Program-made: the position numbers and the translations under genes | Source of the DNA: Psychrobacter immobilis | GTDB taxonomy: Bacteria > Pseudomonadota > Gammaproteobacteria > Pseudomonadales > Moraxellaceae | Assembly (NCBI RefSeq): GCF_904846285.1 | Contig: NZ_CAJHAD010000005.1 | Span: forward strand, 97,754-161,753 | Reading direction: 5' to 3' | Length of the DNA stretch: 64,000 bases | Notes under the pieces: generated by a model | The model's input: only the letters and a program-made list of their open reading frames with translations | The model's database searches: none | What the model was told of the DNA's origin: nothing | Part shown: in pieces, positions 63,536-64,000 of the stretch | Layout: every line of letters begins with the position of its first letter | How positions within the stretch are numbered: the stretch's first letter is position 1

Positions 63536-63942
63536 TTTATTATTCAAGTGTTTTATCGAAATTATAGAATATTGAAAATTATAAATAGAGTGTGGCAGAT
63601 AATGATTTAAGGGTGACACTGAGGTGTTGCCTTTTAGTGCTGTCAGTTTATTAATAAACTCAGTTATTAATAAGAAGTTTGAAAATAAAGTAGCTTGCCA
63701 ATGTGCGTTATAATACGCGGCAATGTGCAAGAGATTGAAAAGCAAGTATAATGTCTCTATATAAAGTTGTAGGCGTTATTACCGCTATCAACATTACCGC
63801 TATCAATCCTTGTTAATAAATAAGCTTTAGTAGTAAAACCATAGCGTCAACGGTTTGATGGTTTTTATGCATCATGAGCCGTCAAACAGCTATTTACCGA
63901 TCTTTGATTGTTAAAGATTCATCAAAAAAAGAGGAAATACCC
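63536..63942. promoter_or_regulatory. 407-nt tuf upstream region with two TATAAT boxes
   Basis: Perfect TATAAT hexamers lie at 63709-63714 (inside the palindrome GCGT-TATAAT-ACGC) and 63747-63752, neither with a clear -35. A 15-bp tandem repeat (ATTACCGCTATCAAC/T) is at 63778-63807. tuf may be read both from the tRNA promoter and from its own. Confidence 0.4.
63778..63807. repeat. 15-bp tandem repeat in the tuf leader
   Basis: ATTACCGCTATCAAC (63778) is followed directly by ATTACCGCTATCAAT (63793), 14 of 15 identical. Confidence 0.85.
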
Positions 63943-64000
63943 ATGGCAAAGGCCAAGTTTGAACGCAGCAAGCCACACGTCAACGTCGGTACCATCGGAC
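63943..64000 (+). CDS. tuf: Elongation factor Tu, 5' end only
   Basis: The first 19 codons read MAKAKFERSKPHVNVGTIG, the conserved N-terminus of bacterial EF-Tu just before its GHVDHGKTT motif, which lies outside the window. A GAGGAA ribosome binding site stands at about 63931. It follows the Thr/Tyr/Gly/Thr tRNA array, the classical tufB position. Whether a second tuf copy exists cannot be seen here. Confidence 0.96.
   Translation, partial: MAKAKFERSKPHVNVGTIG

Overview
The window looks like chromosome of a gammaproteobacterium of the family Moraxellaceae, most likely Psychrobacter. This rests on family recognition and gene order, not on a database match. The DNA is moderately AT-rich, and intergenic gaps are long (300-650 nt) and very AT-rich. 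Three neighbourhoods are typical of Pseudomonadales: gacS facing cysM-rlmD-relA, serA divergent from an FAD-linked 2-hydroxyacid dehydrogenase, and metX-metW. The tRNA-Thr/Tyr/Gly/Thr-tuf block at the right edge is a conserved gammaproteobacterial arrangement. I see no flagellar genes, phage genes, transposase genes or CRISPR array; the content is mostly core genome.

Layout. 1-5.0 kb: 3' end of an OmpA-like protein, typA, mscL, a small secreted protein, mutM. 5.1-11.7 kb (minus): relA, rlmD, a PolB-type exonuclease, cysM. 12.2-18.2 kb (plus): gacS hybrid kinase, a crotonase, a Bcr/CflA efflux pump. 18.5-23.1 kb (plus): a compact chemosensory-like operon made of a solute-binding lipoprotein, a membrane CheA-like kinase, a CheY-like receiver and two CheX-like phosphatases. 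23.5-26.5 kb: rpsB, tsf and a lytic transglycosylase. 27-33 kb: lrgA/lrgB, hflX, plsC, tas, fkpB. 33.1-37.4 kb: a cold-shock/DUF1294 membrane protein, lspA and ileS. 37.9-41.5 kb: a ScsD-like thioredoxin, a GNAT-nitrilase fusion and a membrane-anchored BLUF photoreceptor. 41.6-50.7 kb: 2-hydroxyglutarate-type dehydrogenase, serA, trhO, a Sel1 protein, metW/metX, hemH. 50.8-57.3 kb (minus): three unknown proteins, polA, ohr. 57.6-62.5 kb (plus): a lipoprotein, prfC, a DUF3298 protein, an FHA membrane protein. 62.9-64 kb: four tRNAs and the start of tuf.

The most interesting unit is the operon at 18.5-23.1 kb. It holds every step of a phosphorelay (ligand binding, membrane sensing with HPt and CheA-type ATPase in one protein, a stand-alone receiver, two dephosphorylation factors) but no chemoreceptor, CheW, CheR, CheB or output domain. 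Its physiological output is unknown. A second theme is regulatory DNA: at least nine gene-start or gene-end regions carry different short tandem repeats (periods mostly 14-18 bp, 2-5 copies), suggesting frequent local duplication near promoters and ribosome binding sites.

Limits: all calls come from reading the sequence and translated frames. No homology search, structure prediction or promoter scoring could be run, and promoters are proposed only from hexamer matches.
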